Assembly (NCBI GenBank): GCA_963966185.1
Contig: CAWZYM010000007.1
Span: 12,501 to 76,500 of the forward strand
Reading direction: 5' to 3'
Origin: Rhabditoides inermis
Lineage: Eukaryota; Nematoda; Chromadorea; Rhabditida; Rhabditidae
DNA: 64,000 nucleotides
The notes under the pieces are model-generated. The model had not been told where the DNA came from and did no database searches. It worked only from the letters and a program-made list of their open reading frames with translations. Numbering within the stretch: position 1 is the first letter of the stretch; each line of letters opens with the position of its first letter. Below, piece by piece: positions 47,879-58,765 of the stretch. The translations under genes were made by a program, and so were the position numbers.

Positions 47879-49562
47879 ATGTACGACGACAGTGACGATT
47901 CGAGCGACGACTACTCGTTCCGTTCGCACAACTACCGCAACCGCAGAGTCATGCAATACGATCCGAACCCACACCTCGTCACTGTCGTCAAATCTAACAC
48001 AGGTGCGATAGAACTTGATATTAAACATACCTTGTTTCAACTGCAGGCTTCGGCTTCAATGTGAAGGGGCAAGTGAGCGAGGGCGGTCAGTTGCGCTCCA
48101 TCAATGGCGAGCTGTACGCGCCTCTTCAACACGTGAGCGCTGTGCTGCCGGGCGGAGCTGCTGAGAAGGCCAATCTGCGCAAGGGAGACCGCATCCTGCA
48201 AGTGTGAGTCACATGTGTGTCTTATAATAATATGAATCAATTGTACATCAAATACATCGCTAGATCGAGGTGAAACACTTCTAAATCCAGGAAAGAGGTG
48301 AAAGAGGTCTTCATTCGTTCATGTTTGCATGCAGGAACGGCGTGAACGTGGAGGGCGCGACGCACAAGCAGGTCGTCGAGCTCATCAAACACGGCGACGA
48401 CCGACTCACCATGATCGTCATCTCCGTGCCCGATTCGGAAATTGACAGGTATGTGTGTTGGTGTTTTTTTTTTTTAAATTAGTTTTGTGCTACTGGAAAT
48501 TGACATCTCCGTACCCGATTCGGAAATCGACAAGTATGTATGTTTTTTTAATGAGATTTGTGCTGCTGGAAGTGGAAATTCACATGTCGGCGTTGTCCAC
48601 AGCGTGAACGCGTGAGTCATTGATTGACGTTGACGTCGCATATGAAAAGTTCATCGATTTACGAAAGCTATTATTCATGCCATCGCATGTAGATAAACTG
48701 TGAGTGTGAAGAGTGACAGTAATGATGATCAGTGTAGTTCCTGACGATGGCATGAATGCGAAACATACAATTTTCCTACTCTCATGGGCCGACAAGGCGT
48801 GGTCAGTCTCATCGAAAACAGTTTCCGAAGTAGTTCGAAATAGTTGGAGGGCATTCGCAAGTAGTTTGAAGTGGTTGGGGCATTTTGGGAGTAGTTGGGA
48901 GCAGTTGCAAGGCAAGAATGAAGAGACTGGCCGCTACTAAAACAAAATCTCACCAAATGCCTGCTCAGGTTCGATATGGGCGAGGAGAGCAGCATCTGCT
49001 ACGGACAGCCGCGGTACGACTACTCGGAGTGCCGCTCGCTGCCCGTCTCCATACCCTCGTGTCAGACTGTCAGCGACCAGCTTGAGAAGTATCACGTGCG
49101 TTATTTTTGTTTACGATTTCAACTGCGTTGTCTTTTCAGTGTCAGTGTCATGTTCGTTGCTCCATTCATTACATAATTGCATCTGCATTATTGTAGGTGT
49201 TCAACATCCACATGGCCGGCCGCCACCTTGGATCGCGCCGCTACTCGGAGTTTGTAGACCTCCAGGTGGGCATTATCGATTATTGATTACTTTGACTGAC
49301 GTTTTGCTGTTTCAGCGCATTCTGAAACGCGAGTTCTGCGACTTTCCGTTCCCGAAGCTGCCTCGCAAATGGCCCTTTGCTCTCTCGGAGACACAGCTCG
49401 ATTCGAGGCGGCGGTACGTTGACGTTTTCCATTTTCCATCACGATGACGTCATGTGATTGCAGTGGATTGGAGCAGTACCTGGAGCGAGTGTGTTCTGTG
49501 CGCGTCATTGCCGACTCGGAAGTCATGCAGGTTTGTTGGGTCGTCTTTATCTGTTCTTTCTC

Positions 49563-49617
<55 letters not shown>

Positions 49618-51527
49618 TCTGGAATGTTACAAGTGCGTTGTAGGAGTTTCTGATGGACGCCGGCTCGTCGTCGGCTGCTCTGTCGGTGGACGTGCGATAC
49701 TTGCTGCCGGACGGCAGTGGTCTGATGCTCGCCCAGCGGAGGAACGCCACCACTGCCGCCGTGCATGCCTTGCTACAGGTGAGAGAGAGAGAGAGAGAGA
49801 AGCCGTGGATGTGGACCATTATTTTTCCTAGCTTGTAATGTTTGTACTTCTTTATTTCGCTTTTGCACGAGTTGTTAAAAACCCGTGGAATTTTTTTTTT
49901 TAATGTTTATCACATTCTTCTTTGCAGAAGAAGCTGAACATGACGCGTCACATGGCCACGGCGTGCGCGATTTTTGAGATTGTCGAGGGACAGTTTGGTG
50001 AGTGGTCATCTTTTTTCGATTGGTGTGCGATTGATGTTTGTTGATGATCAAATATTCATGTACATATTGTACGCATGCGCAAGGATTCGTGAAGCGTTCC
50101 AAATTGATGTTTATGTATCTTTTTATTTGTTTTCCGTTTGCCGATTTCAATGCCGTAATCACTCTATTTACGATTTGTGACGTTAATTCTCTTGTTACTA
50201 TACACGGTAATACATATATTCATCTCATTTTAGAGCGCAAGATTCTGGAGGGCGAGGTGCCGCACCAGCTCTACATCCACAACTACACGTCGGCGTCGCC
50301 GAGCTGTCTGACGCTGCGCAAGTGGATCTTCGACGTGGAGCGGGAGCGGCTGCTGTGCCGGCAGGACCCGCTCTTCGAGCAGTTTGTCTTCTACCACGCA
50401 GTGTCCGACATTGATCGAGGTGTGGTGACGTTACTATGCTTATCATACAATACAATACGTTTATCGTGATATTATCGTCGCCTCTGGATAGTCTCAGGTT
50501 TCTGCATTGGACCATATTTTCGTCGATGTGTTGTGACGACACAACTGTGTCAACTGTGTCACAACTGGTGTGCGTTGCACGTATTGGCAGCTGTCTTAAT
50601 AGTGTTGATTTGTTGATTTGTTGATTGTTTGAGTGTTGATTTGTATCAGGTCGCATCGCCGCCGGCTCGAAGATGTACCACTTGAAGGCGGCGCAGGATG
50701 TGGAGCGCGCCGCGGAGGTGGGTTGATCACGTCTTTTTTTCTTCTTTTCGAGTCTGCGTTGAGTTCTCTGGTTGATTAGCACCGTATCATTTTGGGGTTC
50801 TATTGTTTTGTGTGCATCATGCATTTCATATGACAGCATTTTTGTCTCTTTTCGGTTGCCTGTTTGTAAGTAATAAGAACCATGTTCGCGAATTCTGATA
50901 GCAACTCTCGTTGCAGTACCTGGACTTGGCTCGCCAGCTGCCGGGCTACGGCTCACTGTCGTTTCCGCCGTGCGAGTGTGCCAGCAGGAAGGAGGGACTC
51001 GTCGTGCTCACACTCTCCTTTGACCGCATCCTCATCACGGCGCATCCAGACGCCGAGCAGGTGAGTGAGGAGGGAGGGCTCGCAGGGGTTATGGCGGCGA
51101 GTGATATTGGAGTGTTGTAAAAATGTTCGGTTGTTGTAAGTGTTGTAATCACCTAATCGGCAAGGATAGGCATGCATGTGAGCAATCGGAAATGAACATT
51201 GTGATGTGTATTGTATTGTGTTGAGAACGCCTCGCTGGACATATCGTGGGGCGACGTTGAGAGCTGCGCGGTGCTGGAGGACGGCGGCGTGTTCGCGTTC
51301 GAGTACCGCCGCGAGGGCAAGAAGAGCAAGACGCTGCGTCTCACCACCCAACTGGTACGTGCGTTTCCGCCTCGAGACAACTGTATGGAAGGACAGCGTG
51401 CTGATATCACTTTTTTCAGGCGGACTACATTTGCGAATGCTTTGCGCAGATTGAGCACGAGCGAGCGATCAGTGATCGTGTGGAGCAGAAGCCTCGGGCT
51501 GAGGAGGAGGAGGAGGAGGAGCAGTAA
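47879..51527 (+). CDS. snx-27: Sorting nexin 27 (PDZ-PX-FERM)
   Basis: Retromer adaptor that recycles cargo bearing C-terminal PDZ ligands from endosomes to the plasma membrane. ATG 47879-47881 follows a TTTAG acceptor; the stop TAA is at 51525. The PDZ domain spans about residues 34-130, with the GFGFNVKG carboxylate-binding loop at residues 42-49 and [21 protein letters not shown]. The PX domain follows ([19 protein letters not shown], then [16 protein letters not shown]), with the RRYSEF phosphoinositide motif. A FERM-like region comes next ([51 protein letters not shown]). The tail is acidic (EEEEEEEQ). An 85-bp tandem duplication of the end of the third coding exon sits in the intron at 48504-48588, and a MITE-like copy at 48797-48938 shares that intron. 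Confidence 0.96.
48419..48588 (+). repeat. 85-bp tandem duplication covering exon end, donor and intron start of snx-27
   Basis: CATCTCCGTGCCCGATTCGG at 48419 is repeated as CATCTCCGTACCCGATTCGG at 48504. Copy 1 carries the true donor GACAG|GTATGTG. In copy 2 the corresponding bases are GACAAGTATGTA, so the donor context is weakened but a GT remains. Confidence 0.9.
48797..48938. mobile_element. MITE-like element, GGTCAGTCTC family, copy B
   Basis: Begins GCGTGGTCAGTCTCATCG and ends GAAGAGACTGGCCGCTACT. Its reverse complement aligns along its full length with copy A at 6251-6382 in an unrelated gene. It lies in an snx-27 intron. Confidence 0.75.
49565..49613. repeat. CT microsatellite in snx-27 intron
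   Basis: CT tract in the intron before the exon encoding [15 protein letters not shown]. Confidence 0.85.
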
Positions 51528-52440
51528 GCTCCATCCACTCGAGTATCGCCTCTCGGGGGTAGGCGACGTGTTTGTATGTCAATGTGCTCACTCTATCCAA
51601 TCCATAGCCACAACCCAGTTATTGAGCAGTATCTGCTTTATTCCTTTATTTTAGCGTGTGAATAGTGATCGTGTATATGCGCCAATTCAGTCTTCCTATA
51701 TTGACTTGCTGCTTGATTAATAGAGTTGTTGCTTTCGCTTCTATGAACATTCGCTAGTTATCGCACTTTCTTCCCCCGCCAGAGCCAATTGTGTTATTGT
51801 ACACTTCTTCTACTGTTTCACTCTGTGTTGTCTAGCTTTTTAGCCTAGCTTCTTGTTTCCTATCCGTACCTACCGCAGCGTGTTTATGTGCCACAGAGAG
51901 ATAGAGAGATGCCCCCCTTGCAAACCATGGACAGTTAGACATTCAGCCAGTCAGAGTCGCACTATCACCACAAAAACTATTGCATAATTCCTCACATGTT
52001 TGCAATACGACGAATATATGTTTGAGTATTTTTCCATATTTTCTATATAGTTCTATCTTGCACCTCCACCCTCACCCACAAAATGTTGTTGTGTTTTATT
52101 CCACGGTTTTACCGGTACGTTTTAGACAGAGAGACCCAGTGAAGCTTAGCTATCTCTAACAATTCTATTATAGATTGCAATAACAAAGACTGTTTTATGT
52201 TTCGATAAAGTTTATTTATGATGTTTCGTATTGGTTTATCTGGTACTAGTTGCGTTGATGTACGCTGAAATACTGTGACAGTGTGATAACCAGTGTGACT
52301 CGCCTGGTTACGTATACAAGAGTCCGTCGCTGACAGACGGACGGCCACTTTTCATACATTAAGAACATGATCGATAATTGAAATAATTTGAGTTTGAATA
52401 CCCACTTAAAATACCTACCTTGATGATTACCTTGTCAGAG
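51528..52440. other. Interval between snx-27 and the ankyrin gene
   Basis: 913 bp without a supported gene. The first half is T-rich and probably snx-27 3' UTR. The last bases (CTTGTCAG at 52431-52438) form an acceptor just before the ankyrin start codon. Confidence 0.5.
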
Positions 52441-55400
52441 ATGAGCGAGGATCCGTCGTGGATGCCAAATAGGGATCGCGAGGGATCGGCACCAGCCGAG
52501 GCGGAAAGGGAGAGGTGCGTTCCGACACTAACATTTGAATCGCTGTGTTCACACCAAGACCTCCCAATTGTACTCTGTGACATTTGATTGACTGTACATG
52601 TGTCAGACGGCGGCAGCTGGGCTCTGCCGGTGAGCTGTCTCGCTCTGCCTCTCCCTCCGTCCTTCCCAACAACTACCCCATAGTCAGCCTGCGACAGCAG
52701 CTCGCACTCATCAAGCAGGTGATTGGAGTACAATACAATACAATGTGTTTATTGTGATGTGAGATGTTAAAGCCAGGGACCACGAGTGTTGGAAAATACT
52801 TACAATCCGTTTGTTATGATATTATCATTGACGCAATGAGTTTGTGTAGTGTGCAAGTGCGCCTCTGGGCTTTGGGCAACCTCTCCAGAGGTTGTCGCGA
52901 TGATGGTAGGTGTATCTAGCGTGATTTTTTTTCTTATGAGGCTTGCCATCCAGGAGTTCGCCTTTCTTGATGATATCTGATAGAACACATGAATAAGTGA
53001 ATATCCTTTATCTGCCGCCATAGGGTTGAGTCACATCCGCATTCTAGATGGAGCAGCCGTCTCCGTCGGGCTCCACAGACGGGGCGTCGGTGGACGGAAT
53101 GGCGGTGGGCGCGGCGACCGCATCGGGCAGTCTGACGCCGGCCGGCAAGAAGAAGATACCCAAGATACACAAGAAGAACGACCGGGGCGAGACGCCGCTG
53201 CACGTGGCGGCGCGCAAGGGCGACGAGCGACAGTGCGTCGAGCTGTTGGACGCGGGCGCGGAAGTGGGTGTTCGCGTGTTGGGTGGTAGAGTTAAGCAGC
53301 TTGCAAGATGGTTTCCGCGACCATCTTGCAAGCTGCTATAGTGCGTAGAGTTGTTGGACGCTGACGCGGAGGTGGGTAGGGGTAATGCGGTCACTCTTGT
53401 CGCTACACGATTAATGCAAGGATAGGATGGGTTATGGATGGTCAGATTGGCAGTTTTGCGGGGAGTGTTTCTATTGTCATGCTGTCTTTTGTTGAAAATG
53501 TAATGGAGTACAGCAGTGTGTGTCGCTGTTAGATTGGCGATGTGGTGAGGTTGGCACTTGTGCGGGAGAGAGTTGTTACCTGCTAGCTACTAGGAACAGG
53601 GAATAGGAATAGAGTACAACATGTGCGTGTAGGTGAACTGCGCCGACTACGCGGGCTGGACGCCGCTGCACGAGGCGACGGCGCACGGACGCTGGACCAC
53701 GGCCGACATGCTGCTCAAGTGGGTTTATTGATTGCTAGTTATCAATCGTTTATCCGGGATCGTTATATCTGAATATGACAACGCAATCATGATGCAGCAT
53801 ACAGTAGTACCTGATGCTAGATACATTGGCTAACGCCGGGGAAAGACGCTAGATTATGATTTCCAATTTTTACTTTTCACGGTATGGGTTACTGTAATTT
53901 ACAGTAACCCATACCGTAATTTATGTGTTTATCACAATGGTGGGTTGGAGATAAATATTGATTTTACTGCTTTGCCAGACGCGGCGCGAACGTGAACGCG
54001 GCGTCGATCGACGAGGAGACGCCGCTGCACGACGCCGCCTACAATGCCAACGCGCCCGTGAGTCGAGGAGGGGAAGTGAAGTATCGATTGAAGTGGAAGG
54101 GGAGGGGGAGATGTTCCCTGTTTATCGATTGATTGTTACAGCTCGTCTGGCTGCTGCTCAGTCACGGCGCTGATAAGGAGAAGAAGAACAAGAAGGTGCG
54201 TTGTTTTTGGTGTTTGTGAGTGTGCTTTGTGGGAGGTGCACTACTCTTTCCTTATGCCAAACGCATGGAGGCCGAGGCCCATAGTATGACCGATCGAAAC
54301 CCGGGCGTCCTTTATGATTGCGAACTGTTGAGGGCGAGCGCGCGATGGACATTTGCGACGAGGAGTCGCGCGCGTACGCGCTGCTGATGCTGCAGAGCGG
54401 CGAGCTGCCCGCGCAGTGCCCCGACGAGTCGCCCGAGGGATCGCCCGCCCCGTCGAGCAGAAAGGTGCGCCGACAATTGAAGGCTATCTATCTGCACGTT
54501 TATGCATAAGCGTGTATATATAGCGTGTCAGAAAGGTGCGCTGACAAGTATTCATCTATTTGCAACTTTGCGTGCAGGCGTTTACTTTACCCTGTAGGTA
54601 ATGCTTTTCCTGGTGATGCCATAAAGGCCAAACGTCGAAATAAACTGTTCTTCTCGCGGTACATCAGCTGAACATCACTTCTCATCATTTACCCACATAC
54701 TCTCTGTGAGAGAAACGTGGATATATAAGTTTTCGTCCAGGCGTCGCCGCCGCATGCGGCTCCGGTGAAGGTGACGGAGAAGCCGGCGTCGTTGCCGCCT
54801 CCCCCACCCGCCGCCGCCGCTGCTCTCATTGACGAGCCCCACCTGCCGCCCAGCGTGCCCATCTCGATCAGTGTCGCGAGTCCGGCGAGGTACGAACTGT
54901 GTATGGCTTGCTCACATTCAAAATCAAAACGTTTATCCAGAATCTGAAAAACCGCGTTATCCGCGTCTGTCTCTCTCTCACCTTGCTCACATTATTGTGT
55001 TTAGATGGAGCACTCCTCCGGATACTGTGCCCGTCGTCGTCGTCGTCCCGTCGCCCCGGCAGTCGCCGGCGACCCGGCCCAGTCCGCGGCCCAGTCCCCG
55101 AAAGACTCCCAGTGTCTCGCCGAGGGAAAAGGAGGCTCTGCCAGTTGAGAGAGTGCCGGTGGAGACTGCGGTCGAGTCGGCGGAGCGGGAGGAGAGCCCG
55201 GTGCCGATGCGAGTGGAGGCCGATATCGACACGAGTCCCGAGATGGACCCCGGTGAGTCTTGTATAAAAAGAGGAACGATTCTGCGTGGGGGTGGTATCC
55301 TAGATACGGTAATGGCTGCTATATCTTTTGGTGTGCGCTCTAGCAGTCTCTCCAGAGACGTTTTATAATAGGAATTGCCTATATGACGTTGTATCATTGA

Positions 55401-58400
55401 AAATGTAGAGGCAATTGAGTTCGTTATGACATGTCATTTTGATTTGTGGCTGGTTTTGCATTGATTGTTTCATTTCTGTTTCTGACCGGCGCGATTTGAA
55501 TAATCGGCTTTGTGCGCTGCATTGGGGATTGACCCCACTGAGAGTGCTGTGCAAATCTAGATTGTTCTATGTGTATTGTTGTCAAAACATAGTATGTGTA
55601 CTCTTGTGTCATTTCAGAAGCTGAACCCCCGATGGACGATCCGACACTCTCGCCGACCAAGGAACAGACGGTGGAGCAGGTGAAGGAGCACAAGGAGGGG
55701 AAGGAGGAGGAGAAGGAAACGGATCGGACACTGGATGCGACCGATCCGATGATCATGCAAGAGGCGGAGGTGGAGAAGGAGGAGGAGAAGGAAGAGCAGG
55801 ATGAGCCTATGGAGGAAGAGGACGACGCGCCACTAGAGATTGACGAGGGCGAGGAGGAGGCGGACAGTCCCGCGCTGCAGGTGGCGGAGGAGGAGGAGAT
55901 GGAGCAGGACAAGCCGGAGCAGGAGGAGGCGGAGAAGGACGAGGACGAGGAGAGCGTGGAGATGGGCGCGCAAGTGGTGGAGCAGGAGAAGGAGAAGCCG
56001 GCGGCGGCGGCCGTGTGGAAGCAGCACGTGCTGCTGGAGAAAAAGGCCGAGTCGGTCCCGCCACCCGATGATTCGCATGCGTGAGCGGGATTTAAGTATT
56101 TATTTCCAGAATCAAATACAGATGTGACAGGTTATATCATCAAACGTAGATAGGTTTAGTGTGTAAGAGTTTCCAGTGGGATACTTGTATTCGTACCAAT
56201 TTTGTTCTTTCAGTTTTCGATTGTGTCTTTTTTTACTACTTTCTGTTCATTCAAATTTCAGGTTCAGGTTCGATTTCGCGGAGGAGGACGATGAGAGCAA
56301 GTCGGCGCGCGGCCGCTCGGAGGAGCGCACAGAGGCCAAGCGGGGGCGGGGTGGGTGCAGTGGGGCGCATGAAATGGGTTCTAATGGTTCATTGTCTACG
56401 GGGGATTGTCGCTCACATGAATATATCTGAACAAAATGGTGCATTGTAGGGCGCGGCCGCGGACGCGGACGTCCCGCCGGTCACTCGAGCAGCGGCAGCG
56501 CCACTCCGCAGTATGGAGCAGCCGAGAAGAAGAAGGGGTGCGTGACGCGAGTCGTATTCTATGTCTCACTCTCTCTGTTCAGACGAACGCGACGTCGCGC
56601 CAGTTGGCGCGCGGCCGGTCCGACCAAGGATGAGCAGGCGGCGCCCACTACTGCCTCGGAGGATGTGTACGAGTTCCGCAGCAGTCCCGAGAGCGAGGTG
56701 CGAGAGAGAATGGAGGGTGATGAGAGTGATGGAACATGCAGGGTGAGGACGGAGAACCGACTGGTCCGAGCAACAAGCGGATCCGACTCACGGCGGCTGC
56801 GGCGACGGCGGCGGCAGACACGCCGAGTCGCGCCGAGTCGAACCACTCGGGTGAGCTGGACGGAGAGGAGCCCGACGATGTCGATGACGAAGACACCAAG
56901 ATGAGCGCCAGCACTGGTCCCGCCAAGAAGGTGCGAGATGAATTGTGTGATGTCTCGAATGTGAACTGTTGTAGGTGCCGCCGATCACACTCCGACTATA
57001 CGGCCATCAAAAGACGCCGAGCGAGGACGACGGGAACGACGACGCGGCGAGCAACAGCCTCCTGGCCGCCTCGTACAAGGAGTCGAGCGCGCCGCCCGGC
57101 ATGAGCAGCAACGGCTCTGTGAGCGGCAGGCGGGGCGGCGTCGGCCGGGGACGGTTCGGCAAGAAGGGCGGCGGCGGCGACGGGGACGACCACGCGAGAG
57201 TGACGAGGAGCCGGGTGCGGCAAGGGGGAAAGCAGCTGGACGATGACCAGCAGCTGCCGCGCAAGAAGGGACGCCGGCCGGCTGGGGACGTGGCTAGTTT
57301 CGGGGAGATGGACGAGCAGGAGGCAGAGGGGTGAGTGTGGCTCTGATCTCCCCTTATTTCCTTTTTCTAGTTGTATTGATTTTGCAGATCGGTTCCGCCG
57401 GAGCCGCGCGAGCATCGCGCGCCGCCCACCTTTGAGGGCGAGACGCCCGCACAACAGCTACTGCTCGTCAACTCGTACGCGGGAGTGATTGGACTCAAGG
57501 ATTTGGTGAGGAACGGGCTCGGCTGAACCCCCACTACTAGTGGGCCTATTATGCGTCCCATATAGGCGACTAGAATCATTGATCTAGGCACCTATACGGA
57601 TAACAGTAGGACTATGTAGGAGAGAACTAGCAAGAAGTCGATCACGGTGTCGTTTAGATTGAGCGTCGCTGGCGTGCGACGGTCGAGTCGACGCCTCGCA
57701 GCCAGACCCTACCGGAAAAGCACGCCGAGTACCTGGTGTGCACGAGGGACTACCCATTGCGCGGCGAGTGCGACGAAGAGGACAAGCCGCCGCAGCCGCC
57801 CGCGACGGTGGTGCCCATCATGTTCGATGTGTGGAGGAAGCAGGAGCAGAAGCGGTGAGTTGGTTAGGGAAGACGTGGAAATACAGTGGGTGGGCAAATA
57901 AGTTGCCGCCAGTAGAGAGCGCGCGCGCAATTTTCAAATGCGGGGTGGACGCGTGGAGTGGTGGCTGAAGTAAATATTCCCGGGACTGTATGTATGAGTG
58001 TTGCAGTGTGGAGCTGCGCACGAAGCAGCGCGTGGCTCGCGAGCGGGCGCGCATGATGCTGGAAAAGGAGCGGATCCGACTGGAGAGGAGGGAGATCAAC
58101 GACGCGCCCGCCATCTCGGCTATCCAGATCATCAAGGAACAGTCGATTCTCAAGTGGGTCTGGTCCTAGAGATAGCTAGAGAAGTCATATGGCTGGTTGC
58201 AGTCCGTTGTATCTGGAGGAGCCGCAGCCGCGTCCGCCGCCGCTCTCGCGCGACGCATTCTCCAAGAAGGCGGACGAGATGAAGACGGATCTGTTTCAAC
58301 GGCAGAAGCTCGACGCGGGCGGACTCGTCGCCATGCAGGTATCTTGTTTATCATGTTCCTCTCGTTCAATTCTGTCCTGTTCTAGCGCAGCGAGTGGGAG

Positions 58401-58496
58401 TGGGAATCGCGTCGCCGCGGCGTCGAATTCAACAAGGCCATCCTGGCTCAGCACATCGTTCCTATCGATGTAGTAGCTATTTCGGTCGAGTTTTGA
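52441..58496 (+). CDS. ANKRD11/12-like ankyrin-repeat nuclear protein
   Basis: Probable chromatin or transcription co-regulator. Start ATG 52441 lies two bases after a CTTGTCAG trans-splice-like acceptor. The short first exon (to 52514) joins the exon at 52609-52715 and then 53048 in phase (LALIKQ-MEQPSPSG). Ankyrin repeats follow: NDRGETPLHVAARKGDERQC, YAGWTPLHEATAHG, DEETPLHDAAYNANAPLVWL. This three-to-four-repeat block preceded by a lysine-rich motif is typical of ANKRD11/12. The middle is low complexity: proline-rich (54.7-55.2 kb), then very acidic with EEE/KEE runs (55.6-56.1 kb), then arginine/glycine-rich (56.3-57.3 kb). The C-terminal part (57.66-58.49 kb) is compact and charged with an alpha-helical RARMMLEKERIRLERREIN segment and ends VVAISVEF. 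Family assignment rests mainly on the ankyrin block and layout. AATAAA is at 58615. Confidence 0.8.
53231..53382 (+). repeat. Duplicated exon end of the ankyrin gene flanking a perfect hairpin
   Basis: CAGTGCGTCGAGCTGTTGGA at 53231 is the end of the ankyrin exon before its GTGGGTG donor. A diverged copy, TAGTGCGTAGAGTTGTTGGA, starts at 53339 and carries its own GTGGGTAG. Between them lies a perfect 18-bp inverted repeat, 53295-53312 and 53320-53337 (AGCAGCTTGCAAGATGGT), with a 7-nt loop. Confidence 0.9.
53741..53785 (-). repeat. Interspersed repeat, CAGATATAACGATTCCGGATAAACG family, copy 3
   Basis: Inverted relative to copies 1 and 2. The shared block extends to TTGTCATATTCAGATATAACG. It lies in an ankyrin-gene intron. 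Confidence 0.7.
53879..53917. repeat. Perfect 19-bp inverted repeat, ACGGTATGGGTTACTGTAA
   Basis: Two perfect 19-bp arms separated by one base, in an ankyrin-gene intron. The arm contains the TACTGTA and TACCGT words that recur throughout the window, and a related single arm is at 41101-41112. Confidence 0.92.
54458..54547 (+). repeat. Duplicated exon end and donor of the ankyrin gene
   Basis: CAGAAAGGTGCGCCGACAA at 54458 spans an exon end and its GTGCGC donor. CAGAAAGGTGCGCTGACAA recurs at 54529 in the intron, 71 bp downstream. Confidence 0.88.
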
Positions 58497-58614
58497 TATC
58501 GGCTCATTTATGTATTTTGATTAATATATTCTGAGCGTTTGCATGTACATAGTCTCTCATAAGAAACGTGTTGTTTGATGTTGGTCTCGGTAGCATAGAA
58601 TTGTTGTCACTAAT

Positions 58615-58620
58615 AATAAA
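58615..58620 (+). terminator. Poly(A) signal AATAAA for the ankyrin gene
   Basis: AATAAA 119 bp after the ankyrin-gene stop codon. Confidence 0.6.
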
Positions 58621-58765
58621 GTATTTCTTTTACTGATGTGCGGAGCGGATACTTGTGTCGTCTGTACGGGTTGTCTCACCCTGTGAATATCTTACTCGGT
58701 ACACATTGTGCGCTTGTAGCTGTGAGAATGTGCGTGTCTAACAAACACTACCTACAGTATCTAGA

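Noticed and set aside
55807..56127. Proline- and arginine-rich frames on both strands
   Set aside because: Shadows of the acidic GAG-rich coding stretch of the ankyrin gene.
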